Assembly: GCA_023391625.1 (NCBI GenBank)
Contig: JAEWAN010000012.1
Location: forward strand, 1-6,188
DNA length: 6,188 nucleotides
From: Bacteroidota bacterium
Lineage (GTDB): Bacteria; Bacteroidota; Bacteroidia; Bacteroidales; Paludibacteraceae
Direction: 5' to 3'
Both the position numbers and the translations under genes were made by a program. Numbering within the stretch: position 1 is the first letter of the stretch; every line of letters starts with the position of its first letter. Below are positions 1 through 5,660 of the stretch, piece after piece. The notes beneath the pieces are model-generated. The model did not search any database and was not told the DNA's origin. It saw only the letters and a program-made list of their open reading frames with translations.

Positions 1-1106
1 ATTACCGATGTTGTTCGCCGTCTGAAGCTGAGGGCGGATGGCGAAGCGGGGATAAACCTCCTGACCCGCAGCGTGGTCACCCAGGCGCGCCAGCGCGTGG
101 GGGCCGCCCCGGTGGAATGACTCTTCAGCCAGGCTACACAGATATGGGGCGCGGAACGTTACCTGAAGGATAACTGGCACGGTCTCCAGCTTTTTGCTAT
201 TGATGGCGCGCAGTTAAGGACATCTGATGAACCTAGGTGCGTGAATATTATGGCTTTGCCAACACATCCACTGAGCGGCAGAGCGCCTACCCGATTATGC
301 GTCTGGTAACATTGATGAATCTGGGAAGCCACATTTTGCTGAATGTTGTGACCATACCTTACCGGCGGAGCGAAACCGTGCTGGCTCACTCCATGCTCGC
401 CGCCATCCCGGATAACTCTATTAGGCTGTTTGACAAGCACTTTTACAATGCAGACCAGCTGCTGACGCTGAGCCTGCAGGGTGGTAACCGCCACTGGCTA
501 CTACCTGCGTGGAATTATATCGCATCAGAAACAGAAGAAAGTTACGGTCCCAGATACAGGCTTCTGAAACTGAAGATGTCACTGCCGGCCAGGAAAGGAA
601 TTCTGCACTGCCAGAGCTCTGGTACGCCCGAGCGGTAACTTATGAGGTGAACTGTGTGGAGAAAACGGTGCTGACATCACTCCCGGCAGACCGCTACAAA
701 GCAAAAGAGGTGGCAGAACTTTACTATTCACGATGGGAAATCGAAGTCGGGTCCAGAAACCTCAAAAGCAGCCAGCTGAACAATGCCCTGGTGCTGAGAA
801 GCCGTAGGGTTGAGGTGCTGGAGCAGGAGGTGTGGGGCATGTTGCTGGCTTATAAGCTGATACGACGTGAGGCAACCAAAGCGGCGTCAGAAATCAGCTT
901 TAAGTTCGCATTCCAGTTTATCGCGACAGAAATGATAGTGCTGGGAAATACGGCATCACCGGGGACCATCCCGAAACGACTGGTGCATCTGCGGGTACTC
1001 TGGAAGCAGTGTTCATAACGAAACGCCCCGACCATCAAGGCCGAAGGCAGTTAAGATATCAAAAAAATATTATCCGGTGAAACGCAGCACCGCTCCGCTT
1101 AAGTGA
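1..1106 (+). pseudogene. IS4-family transposase, decayed, 5' end outside window
   Basis: This is the C-terminal majority of an IS4-family DDE transposase, which would cut and join the ends of its own element. Frame 1 is read from base 1 to about 235 and is broken by TGA at 118-120. Frame 3 continues from about 237 to 597, frame 2 from about 597 to the 990s, and frame 3 again to TGA at 1104-1106. Each switch fits a single-base indel. Family signs are IDG (first catalytic Asp, codon 202-204), LFDKHF (second Asp, 432-434) and the IS4 signature Y-x2-R-x3-E-x6-K, with Tyr at 722-724, Glu at 743-745 and Lys at 764-766. GGNRHWL and the PARK/ALPELW stretch are also typical. The last frame gives PRPSRPKAVKIS, the usual C-terminal tail. 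The DDE and YREK codons survive, but no single frame joins them, so the gene is dead. Family is confident; the exact element is not named. Confidence 0.9.
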
Positions 1107-1115
1107 ACGGCATTG
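1098..1115 (+). repeat. Right terminal inverted repeat of the IS4-family element
   Basis: The bases CTTAAGTGAACGGCATTG overlap the end of the transposase reading frame. Read on the other strand they begin CAATGCCG and end CTTAAG, which resembles the tip of IS4 itself as I remember it (TAATGCCGATCAGTTAAG). IS4-group transposase genes usually end almost at the repeat, as here. The left repeat lies outside the window, so pairing cannot be tested. Confidence 0.6.
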
Positions 1116-1251
1116 TCGGCATAGCGGGAGTTTTTTCAAATGAGTAGGTAAGGCTCTCTTCCCAGCCGTACCCTAGCGGGCGCATACGATCTGACATTTG
1201 CATCTAACTTTTAATTACGATCTGTAAACTGGCTACCCAGATAGAGAATCA
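1116..1251. other. Unassigned spacer between two IS remnants
   Basis: I see no convincing gene in this 136-bp stretch between the IS4-family right end and the IS3-family left end. It holds a 9-bp direct repeat, TACGATCTG at 1185-1193 and 1216-1224, with 22 bp between the copies. Neither copy abuts a recognised IS end, so this is not a clear target-site duplication. Confidence 0.5.
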
Positions 1252-1280
1252 TGAATCGCCACAGGTTTAACAGACACCTC
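1252..1280 (+). repeat. Left terminal repeat of an IS3-family remnant
   Basis: The stretch begins TGAATCGCC and continues through GTTTAACAGACACCTC. It has the 5'-TG start and the GTTTAACxGACAC block that I recall from ends of the IS600/IS629 type (IS51 group of the IS3 family). It points rightward into the orfA remnant that follows at the usual distance, which supports the call. The name of the element and the exact repeat length are not determined. Confidence 0.6.
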
Positions 1281-1313
1281 CGGGACATTAAAAATGGCTC
1301 TGAGGTGCCCATA

Positions 1314-1358
1314 ATCAGTAAGCATTATCCCGAATAGTTTAAAATTAAAGCGGTAAAT
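1314..1358 (+). pseudogene. IS3-family orfA, N-terminal scrap only
   Basis: In the frame from 1314 the codons read I-S-K-H-Y-P-E-stop-F-K-I-K-A-V-N. This closely resembles the opening of IS3-family OrfA proteins (M-S-x-x-Y-P-E-E-F-K-x-x-A-V), the helix-turn-helix half of the transposase. The expected ATG is ATC at 1314-1316 and the expected second Glu codon is TAG at 1335-1337. A GAGGT ribosome-binding site remains at 1302-1306. The match stops near 1358, where AT-rich sequence unlike a transposase begins, so this is the junction between IS and cargo. The gene has lost its start, gained a stop and lost everything after about 15 codons. No orfB is present. The fit is short, but it is reinforced by the terminal repeat about 60 bp upstream. 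Confidence 0.6.
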
Positions 1359-1408
1359 AATTCATTCTATTACAGCACAAATTCAAGAACATATTTTTAT
1401 TGAAAATT

Positions 1409-1570
1409 ATGATACGTAATGTTGATAACATTCCTAACTTTAAGGATTATAATCAATGCAATATTATAACATCACATCAAGGTGTAGATATGTATTATGA
1501 GATCAGGTTTCCACAAGTAACAATAAAACATCTTTCACCTATTGAGTACACAGGCGTAAAAGTGGGCTAG
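1409..1570 (+). CDS. Possible 53-aa small protein, unrecognised
   Basis: An ATG-initiated frame of 53 codons runs from MIRNVDNIPNF to YTGVKVG and stops at TAG 1568-1570. The C-terminal half (YYEIRFPQVTIKHLSPIEY) has the alternating character of a folded beta-rich protein. The same frame is open back to a stop at 1358-1360, so it could also be a gene fragment left by the deletion that trimmed the IS3 remnant. There is no good Shine-Dalgarno sequence before the ATG and no recognised domain, signal peptide or membrane segment. It ends just before the promoter of the two-gene operon. A chance frame in AT-rich DNA is equally possible. Confidence 0.2.
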   Translation: MIRNVDNIPNFKDYNQCNIITSHQGVDMYYEIRFPQVTIKHLSPIEYTGVKVG

Positions 1571-1577
1571 ACTCAGG

Positions 1578-1606
1578 TTGAAGTAAATGTAATCACACCA
1601 TATAAT
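1578..1606 (+). promoter_or_regulatory. Sigma70-type promoter for the two-gene operon
   Basis: TTGAAG at 1578-1583 serves as the -35 box and TATAAT at 1601-1606 is a perfect consensus -10 box, separated by an optimal 17 bp. Transcription would start near 1613 and run toward the first operon gene at 1846. The dyad at 1592-1629 surrounds the -10 box and start point, so a repressor there could block the promoter. Confidence 0.6.
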
Positions 1607-1629
1607 GCAGTATTTCGTTATTGTGTGAT
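1592..1629. promoter_or_regulatory. Inverted repeat bracketing the -10 box, operator-like
   Basis: ATCACAC at 1592-1598 is mirrored by GTGTGAT at 1623-1629, a perfect 7-bp dyad with a 24-bp spacer. A second short arm pair, ATAA and TTAT, lies inside. One arm sits in the promoter spacer and the other just after the predicted start point. The arms could be half-sites for a dimeric repressor or part of a cruciform. No regulator gene is visible in the window. Confidence 0.35.
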
Positions 1630-1673
1630 GATGAGTTTTTTATGTGTCAATAGCCGGAGAGAAAAATAAATCC

Positions 1674-1702
1674 TTGAAATGCCCTTTGTTGAACAATATG
1701 TA
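1674..1702 (+). promoter_or_regulatory. Second, weaker promoter-like pair upstream of the operon
   Basis: TTGAAA at 1674-1679 and TATGTA at 1697-1702 are separated by 17 bp and point toward the operon. The -10 box is imperfect but runs into TATACAAT at 1701-1708. Such matches are common in AT-rich DNA, so this is weaker than the 1578 promoter. Confidence 0.3.
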
Positions 1703-1744
1703 TACAATGAAATGCATTATTTTAATTTTCATGTGGCTCTGGGA

Positions 1745-1767
1745 GAGAGAACGCGTAACGTTCTTTC
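1745..1767 (+). promoter_or_regulatory. Hairpin or dyad in the 5' leader
   Basis: Bases 1745-1753 (GAGAGAACG) pair with 1759-1767 (CGTTCTTTC) around a 5-nt loop, giving a nine-pair stem with one G-U. No T-run follows, so it is not a normal terminator. It lies about 80 nt before the first start codon, where it could be a leader structure or an operator (AGAACG-N5-CGTTCT). Confidence 0.35.
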
Positions 1768-1828
1768 CTGTTAATCTGAAAGTTGAATGAATATAACCAA
1801 ACCACTACTCAGAGAAGATAATTAACAG

Positions 1829-1842
1829 AAAAAAAGGGGGGG
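1829..1842 (+). promoter_or_regulatory. A7G7 homopolymer tract acting as ribosome-binding site
   Basis: Seven A residues (1829-1835) are followed by seven G residues (1836-1842), and the GTG start lies three bases further on. The AGG at 1835-1837 is eight bases from the GTG, a workable Shine-Dalgarno spacing. This supports GTG 1846 over ATG 1858 as the start, since the latter would be about 20 bases from AGG. Slippage in the G run would change the spacing and could tune translation. Confidence 0.5.
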
Positions 1843-1845
1843 ATA

Positions 1846-2634
1846 GTGTTCCGCGACATGATAGATGTTACTAATGATAAGCTTTTGACCCAAGGGACGA
1901 TCTTTAACTGCGCCTACAATTCTTCGTATCCCGATGATGAGACGTTAGGGTTAATTATTACTGCCCGGTGTGATATTTCCAACAAAGACAAGGTGAGTTT
2001 TTATAATTATATACCAGCCATCCCTTTTAATATTTGGAAAGAAAAAGAACTATTGCCAGTCTTAAAGAAAAAAATATATAAGGATCTAAGAAGTAAGTAT
2101 TTAACCTTGCTTCGTGAAGGAGGTTTTTCCGAAAGCAACCTTAAAACATATGGATATGAAAGAATTATTGACATCATCAAAAATAAAGCATCTTTGCCAA
2201 AATGCAAACTAAAATCTTTACAGACCCAACATGAAAAAATCGAATGTTTCGAAAAAAAACAACCATATGCCAAACTACTTAGTTATTTCAATAAAGAGAT
2301 CGAAAAGTGCTTGACTGATATTATTGAAAATAAAAATGCAGATTATTTTTTTATTGACTATATTTCAGGTTACGGTCCTGCAATTGTCAATCTTAGAGAA
2401 ATTTACGAACTAAATATATCCACAGCCTTAAAAATCCCTGATGGTATAGAGCTTAATATAGAAAAAACTTATCCTGGATTGAATACATCAATAGAAAATC
2501 AATTCTGCAGTATCGTTGGTCATTTGAGATCTCCATTCATAGAACTTTTAATGCAGCGATTTTCAAATAATTTTGTTCGCATTGGTGTAGATAATCACGA
2601 CCATAAACTCTTAACTAATATTATGGAGAAGTGA
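1846..2634 (+). CDS. 262-aa protein of unknown function, first gene of a helicase operon
   Basis: I do not recognise a named family. The protein has no signal peptide or membrane segment and is probably cytoplasmic. The N-terminal block has TQGTIF (residues 15-20), then GLIITARCDISN (35-46) with Cys42-Asp43, a pattern I associate with uncharacterised proteins carrying a G-x-[IVL]-x-[ST]-x-x-CDI core. The middle (residues 66-165) is Lys/Glu-rich and probably helical. The C-terminal block SPFIELLMQRFSNNFVRIGVD (229-249, split here as SPFIELLMQRF and RIGVD) also looks conserved in type, and HDH follows at 251-253. GTG 1846 is chosen for its position behind the G-rich ribosome-binding site; ATG 1858 would remove four residues. 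Its TGA ends one base before the helicase ATG, so the two are very likely co-translated and act together, perhaps as sensor, adaptor or inhibitor of the helicase. That role is inference. Confidence 0.85.
   Translation: MFRDMIDVTNDKLLTQGTIFNCAYNSSYPDDETLGLIITARCDISNKDKVSFYNYIPAIPFNIWKEKELLPVLKKKIYKDLRSKYLTLLREGGFSESNLKTYGYERIIDIIKNKASLPKCKLKSLQTQHEKIECFEKKQPYAKLLSYFNKEIEKCLTDIIENKNADYFFIDYISGYGPAIVNLREIYELNISTALKIPDGIELNIEKTYPGLNTSIENQFCSIVGHLRSPFIELLMQRFSNNFVRIGVDNHDHKLLTNIMEK
2625..2629 (+). promoter_or_regulatory. Ribosome-binding site of the helicase gene inside the upstream gene
   Basis: GGAGA lies six bases before ATG 2636 and within the last codons of the 262-aa gene. With a one-base gap between stop and start, this layout predicts translational coupling of the two proteins and fixes the helicase start. 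Confidence 0.7.
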
Positions 2635-2635
2635 C

Positions 2636-4900
2636 ATGGGTTTTATCGCTATTGAAAGTAATGCTGTACGTAAGATTGTGTCAGAAAGAATGCTGCAATC
2701 AGCTGATTATGAAAAAGGTCAAATACTTGCTGATGTATTAAAGGAGCAGAAGAAAGGTGATTTCAGTATAGATGTGAAAGTAGTAACTACAGCATCTGGA
2801 ATTTATTTACTGACTAAAGAGCCAGATAAAAAAAGAATGCTTGTTTTTGACACATCTAATTTCAATGGTTTTAAAAGAAACAGCAATGAGGTCATTACCA
2901 TTCTTCAAAAATCATGTAGGCTAGCTATTAAATTATGGGATAAGATTGGTCATAGTCCCTGCGAAAAAATAATCAGCGGGTCATCGCTCATTGCCTTATT
3001 GCCCTTTTCGTTTACGACAGGAAAATCGTATAAGGTCATTCTCGACAAAGCGCCAGATAAAGAACGTCAGGAAAAAAGAAATGAGAGTAGTTTCTTAATT
3101 TTTTCTGATGGTTATGAAACCACTAATAACACTCCGGTATTATCTAACTTCCGCAAGGCTAAAGACGCAATAAATAGTATTGATACAGAAAATCTATTTA
3201 CCAGTCCTAAAAAAGATGAAGAAAAATCATCATATCTTAGAGTAAATGAAACCGATGTATTTGAAAAATCTTCTAACCCACACATGGGACTGTCTAACTG
3301 GATTAAAAAACTGACCGAAAGCCAAAAAAAATTCGTTTTTAGTAATAGCTTTGGTCCTGATATTCTCAAAGGTGCAGCAGGTTCAGGTAAAACTCTAAGC
3401 CTAATATTAAGATGCGTAGTACAATTAAATAAAGCCCAAGAAGAAGATAAAAAACTCAAAGCTATTTTCATAACGCACAGTATTGCAACAAAGGATAATA
3501 TAGAAAATCTAATAGCCTCAAATGGTGGAGCTGAATATATTAATAGTGAAGGCCAACAGTCAGTTGAAGTTACAACCCTACAGGAATGGTGTATTAAAAA
3601 TCTTGGTAACAGGATTGAAACAACTGAATATCTTGACAATGATGCTTTCGAATCAAAACAACTTCAGCTTTTGTATATAGATGAGGCGATTGATGACTTT
3701 TTTATAAATGATTATGCTGGTGCAGTAGAATTTATCTCCCCGGAGTTAAAGAAGTTTTTCAACAATGATCGCTGGGAAATATCTATATTACTTCAAGAAG
3801 AAATATCGACCTACATTAAAGGGCGGGCTGGAGAGGACATGAATATATATATGTCACTCCCAAGAAGTAAAAACGTATTACCTTTGAAGACAGAAGATGA
3901 TTATAAGACTATATTTTCCATTTTCAATAAATACCAAGACAAATTAATTTCATTAAACCTCTTTGATAGTGATGATATCACTTTATCTGCACTCAAAGAA
4001 ACCTCAACGCCAATATGGAAAAGGAGGCGAATGAGTAATGGATTTGATATAATGTACATAGATGAAACACATTTATTTAACATTAATGAACTTAGCTTGT
4101 TTCATAATTTACTAAAACCAAACTCAAATCACATTATATTTACAATGGATCGCAGTCAAGCACCTGGTGACAACACAATAACCAAAGATGATGTCGCTAA
4201 AGAATTAGATGCAACCTTGGCTCATGAACACGGTTTGAATGCTATATTCCGCTCATCTGAACACATTATAAATCTCGCTAGTTGTGTATTAGCATCGGGG
4301 GCTGCTCTTTTTCAAGGGCTTGAAAATCCTTTAGCTGAATCAATGAGTGGTCATACATCTATCGTTGAAGAAAGATGCAATGTACCATTTATTATCAGCA
4401 AGCAAAATTCACATGAGGTATATAAAGCCACATTTGCTCTAGCTGACTATATGTCTGAAAATATAGGCATTCAAAGAAGCGATGTTTTAATAGTTCCATG
4501 TACAGATAAAATATTGATGGAGCTAAAAGAATATGCATTAAAAGCATCTAAAGAATACATTAGTATCGAAAAACGAGGGGATAACATTGCTGTATCAAAA
4601 GCAGCAGAAGATAACTTATACATCATTGGTGGTATGGAGTATATTGGAGGGCTTGAATTTTCTGCTGTCATAATAATCGGTGCAGATGCTGATAAGTTTC
4701 CAGAGAAAAGGAATTATGATGGTGAATCACTACACTTTATTAACTATTCATCATTCAATAAACTTTATGTTGCGATTACAAGGGCTAAATATCAGGTTGC
4801 TTTTGTGACTGAGAAAACCCAGAAAATAAGCCCATTACTTGAAACTGCATGCGAGGAAGGTTTGATTAGGTATGATGATGATTTAGCGAACACCCTGTAA
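2636..4900 (+). CDS. UvrD/PcrA/Rep-type superfamily 1A DNA helicase with novel N-terminal region
   Basis: This 754-aa protein is predicted to use ATP to move 3'-5' on single-stranded nucleic acid and unwind duplexes. Core motifs appear in order: Q motif LTESQ (Gln230), Walker A GAAGSGKT (246-253), motif Ia AIFITHS (276-282), Ib TTLQEW (313-318), Walker B YIDETH (474-479), motif III FTMDRSQAPGD (502-512), motif IV IFRSS (537-541), motif V GGLEFSAVIIIG (671-682) and motif VI KLYVAITRAK (709-718, Arg716). UvrD helicases usually have DEAQ or DExQ in motif II; here it is DETH. Residues 1-220 match nothing I recognise and contain no helicase motif. Only 36 residues follow motif VI, so no C-terminal nuclease domain is attached. 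The 1B-like insert (about 340-460) includes YIDEAIDD, a decoy of Walker B. The gene is AT-rich with frequent AGA and ATA codons. It is coupled to the 262-aa gene and followed by a terminator. It is unlikely to be housekeeping UvrD or Rep, given size and context. Confidence 0.9.
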   Translation: MGFIAIESNAVRKIVSERMLQSADYEKGQILADVLKEQKKGDFSIDVKVVTTASGIYLLTKEPDKKRMLVFDTSNFNGFKRNSNEVITILQKSCRLAIKLWDKIGHSPCEKIISGSSLIALLPFSFTTGKSYKVILDKAPDKERQEKRNESSFLIFSDGYETTNNTPVLSNFRKAKDAINSIDTENLFTSPKKDEEKSSYLRVNETDVFEKSSNPHMGLSNWIKKLTESQKKFVFSNSFGPDILKGAAGSGKTLSLILRCVVQLNKAQEEDKKLKAIFITHSIATKDNIENLIASNGGAEYINSEGQQSVEVTTLQEWCIKNLGNRIETTEYLDNDAFESKQLQLLYIDEAIDDFFINDYAGAVEFISPELKKFFNNDRWEISILLQEEISTYIKGRAGEDMNIYMSLPRSKNVLPLKTEDDYKTIFSIFNKYQDKLISLNLFDSDDITLSALKETSTPIWKRRRMSNGFDIMYIDETHLFNINELSLFHNLLKPNSNHIIFTMDRSQAPGDNTITKDDVAKELDATLAHEHGLNAIFRSSEHIINLASCVLASGAALFQGLENPLAESMSGHTSIVEERCNVPFIISKQNSHEVYKATFALADYMSENIGIQRSDVLIVPCTDKILMELKEYALKASKEYISIEKRGDNIAVSKAAEDNLYIIGGMEYIGGLEFSAVIIIGADADKFPEKRNYDGESLHFINYSSFNKLYVAITRAKYQVAFVTEKTQKISPLLETACEEGLIRYDDDLANTL

Positions 4901-4949
4901 GGTCATATCTAATTATCTGGATAAATTTAATTAGGTACATCCAGTCTGA

Positions 4950-4992
4950 AAGTGCCCGATGATAACACATCATTGGGCATTTATCCTTTTTG
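4950..4992 (+). terminator. Rho-independent terminator of the two-gene operon
   Basis: TGCCCGATGAT (4953-4963) pairs with ATCATTGGGCA (4969-4979) around the loop AACAC, with one G-U pair. Three further pairs extend the base (4950-4952 with 4980-4982). The tail that follows includes CCTTTTTG. It begins about 50 bp after the helicase stop codon and marks the end of the transcription unit. Confidence 0.8.
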
Positions 4993-5071
4993 ATATCGGG
5001 GAGATAAATATTGTTTCTATAAGAATTAGCCAAGGAGTTCAGAGAATTGCAGATCGTTGGTAACTTTTAAT

Positions 5072-5150
5072 TGTAAGTATCCCGCATAATCGTGCCATTC
5101 ATATTTAGAGATCATCCGGCATAATCAATCTGCCAACGAAGGAGAGCGCT
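5072..5150 (+). mobile_element. Left tip and leader of an IS407-group IS3 element
   Basis: The sequence from TGTAAGTATCCCGC at 5072 to the ATG at 5151 has the usual length and layout of an IS3-family left end: a TG start, a short leader, then AAGGAG at 5139-5144, six bases before orfA. The exact end is a guess because the matching right repeat is absent from the window. Confidence 0.4.
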
Positions 5151-5414
5151 ATGCGTAAAGCCCGTTTTACTGAGAATCAGATCGTCACTGTGATTAAGTC
5201 AGTTGAAGCCGGACGAACCGTTAAAGATATCTGCCGGGGGGCTGGTATCTCTGATACCCACCTACTAGATCTATGGACTACCTCCGTTTTGCAAGTACTG
5301 AATCTGGTTTTGAGTTGTTGCTTACCTCTATCCGGCATCAGGAAAATCTGTGCCCAAATGGGTAATCCGCACACAATCGCCTCAACAACTGGACGGCCTC
5401 TGAGGCCAATATAA
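5151..5414 (+). pseudogene. IS407-group (IS3 family) orfA, truncated after about 37 codons
   Basis: Residues 1-36 (MRKARFTENQIVTVIKSVEA through CRGAGISD) match the DNA-binding helix-turn-helix start of IS407-group OrfA proteins. These recognise the IS ends and are joined to the OrfB catalytic part by programmed frameshifting. Intact relatives continue with a block like ATYYNWKAKYGG and a leucine-zipper stretch. Here the frame reads THLLDLWTTSVLQ and does not resemble a transposase up to TAA at 5412-5414. The junction is therefore near 5258-5265, and the remaining 50 or so codons are chance reading through foreign sequence. Start and Shine-Dalgarno are intact, so a short non-functional peptide could still be made. 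No orfB follows. Confidence 0.75.
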
Positions 5415-5493
5415 TAGTCAGGTTCCGATTGAGCAGGTGTAACCTGTCACCACTTCTCAGTACGCTGCAACTTTTGCTGGCAGAGGATTAATT
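5265..5493. other. Unassigned sequence between IS3 and IS110 remnants
   Basis: I see no recognisable coding sequence here on either strand. The part nearest 5493 lies just beyond the stop codon of the IS110-type fragment and is probably that element's 3' non-coding end. The origin of 5265-5410 is unknown; an ORF of about 65 codons antisense to the orfA remnant has no family features. Confidence 0.4.
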
Positions 5494-5607
5494 TCACACT
5501 ACCTGATACTCGGTCTCATTTCTCAGCATTGACCAGATTATTCTCGCGTTTTTGTTAGCGACCGCCACGGTCGTTTGCTGAACTGAGCCGAGAAATTTCT
5601 GAAACAA
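5494..5607 (-). pseudogene. C-terminal fragment of an IS110/IS1111-family transposase
   Basis: On the minus strand, the frame ending at TGA (5494-5496) reads TTVAVANKNARIIWSMLRNE followed by TEYQVV. The VAxANKxARIxWxxL pattern is the typical C-terminal end of IS110/IS1111-type transposases (DEDD enzymes of the Transposase_20 region), as in IS1328-like elements. Only about 30 residues resemble the family. Upstream the frame meets TAA at 5608-5610, next to the likely end of the ISNCY element, so the rest of the gene was removed or displaced there. The Ser-rich catalytic and DEDD regions are absent. Confidence 0.65.
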
Positions 5608-5618
5608 TTAGCAAGCAA

Positions 5619-5660
5619 TGTCCTGACTCTTTTGTGTAGTTGAATAAAAAAGAGCAGGGG
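5619..5660. repeat. Probable terminal end of the ISNCY-type element, with a dyad
   Basis: TGTCCTGACTCTTTTG begins at 5619, between the IS110-type fragment and the stop codon of the ISNCY transposase. A TGT start is plausible for this type of end. Within it CTCTTTT (5627-5633) and AAAAGAG (5648-5654) form a 7-bp dyad that could act as a weak transcription stop. The opposite end is outside the window, so the boundary is inferred from position. Confidence 0.35.

Larger units (their letters stand above)
1359..1845. other. AT-rich gene-free leader upstream of the two-gene operon
   Basis: This stretch of nearly 490 bp has no recognised gene. It contains a doubtful 53-codon ORF (1409-1570), a sigma70-type promoter (1578-1606), a dyad around that promoter, a second promoter-like pair (1674-1702), a GC-stemmed hairpin (1745-1767) and an A7G7 run just before the first start codon. 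A 13-codon ATG frame at 1628-1669 has no ribosome-binding site and is probably chance. If transcription starts at the stronger promoter, the untranslated leader is about 230 nt, which is long for a bacterial operon. Confidence 0.6.

Noticed and set aside
237..638. Reading the IS4-family segments as separate small genes
   Set aside because: The three plus-strand frames join end to end into one transposase with motifs in the proper order, so they are pieces of one broken gene.
1185..1224. TACGATCTG direct repeat as a target-site duplication
   Set aside because: Neither copy touches a recognised IS end, and only 22 bp separate them, too short for an inserted element.
1359..1845. CRISPR array, retron or tRNA gene in the gene-free leader
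   Set aside because: I found no regularly spaced repeats, no reverse transcriptase in the window, and no cloverleaf or CCA-ending acceptor pattern.
2007..2273. Minus-strand ORF of 88 codons inside the 262-aa gene
   Set aside because: It lies antisense to a well-supported gene with good start context, is rich in Phe, Leu and Ser as expected of the complement of Lys/Glu-rich coding sequence, and has no ribosome-binding site of note.
3112..3639. Minus-strand ORF of 175 codons inside the helicase gene
   Set aside because: It covers the complement of the Walker A region, whose motifs are unambiguous on the plus strand. Its own translation shows no family features.
3671..3700. LLYIDEAIDD (helicase residues 345-354) as the Walker B motif
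   Set aside because: It lies too soon after motif Ib, within the 1B-like insert. The later YIDETH at 474-479 is followed at correct spacing by motif III, so that one is motif II.
4909..4934. CTAATTA / TAATTAG dyad after the helicase stop as a terminator
   Set aside because: The stem is only AT pairs and is followed by no T-run; the GC-stemmed hairpin at 4950-4982 is far better.
5177..5374. Minus-strand ORF of 65 codons over the IS3 orfA remnant
   Set aside because: It is the antisense of a recognisable transposase start and spans an IS junction, so it cannot be an ancient gene.
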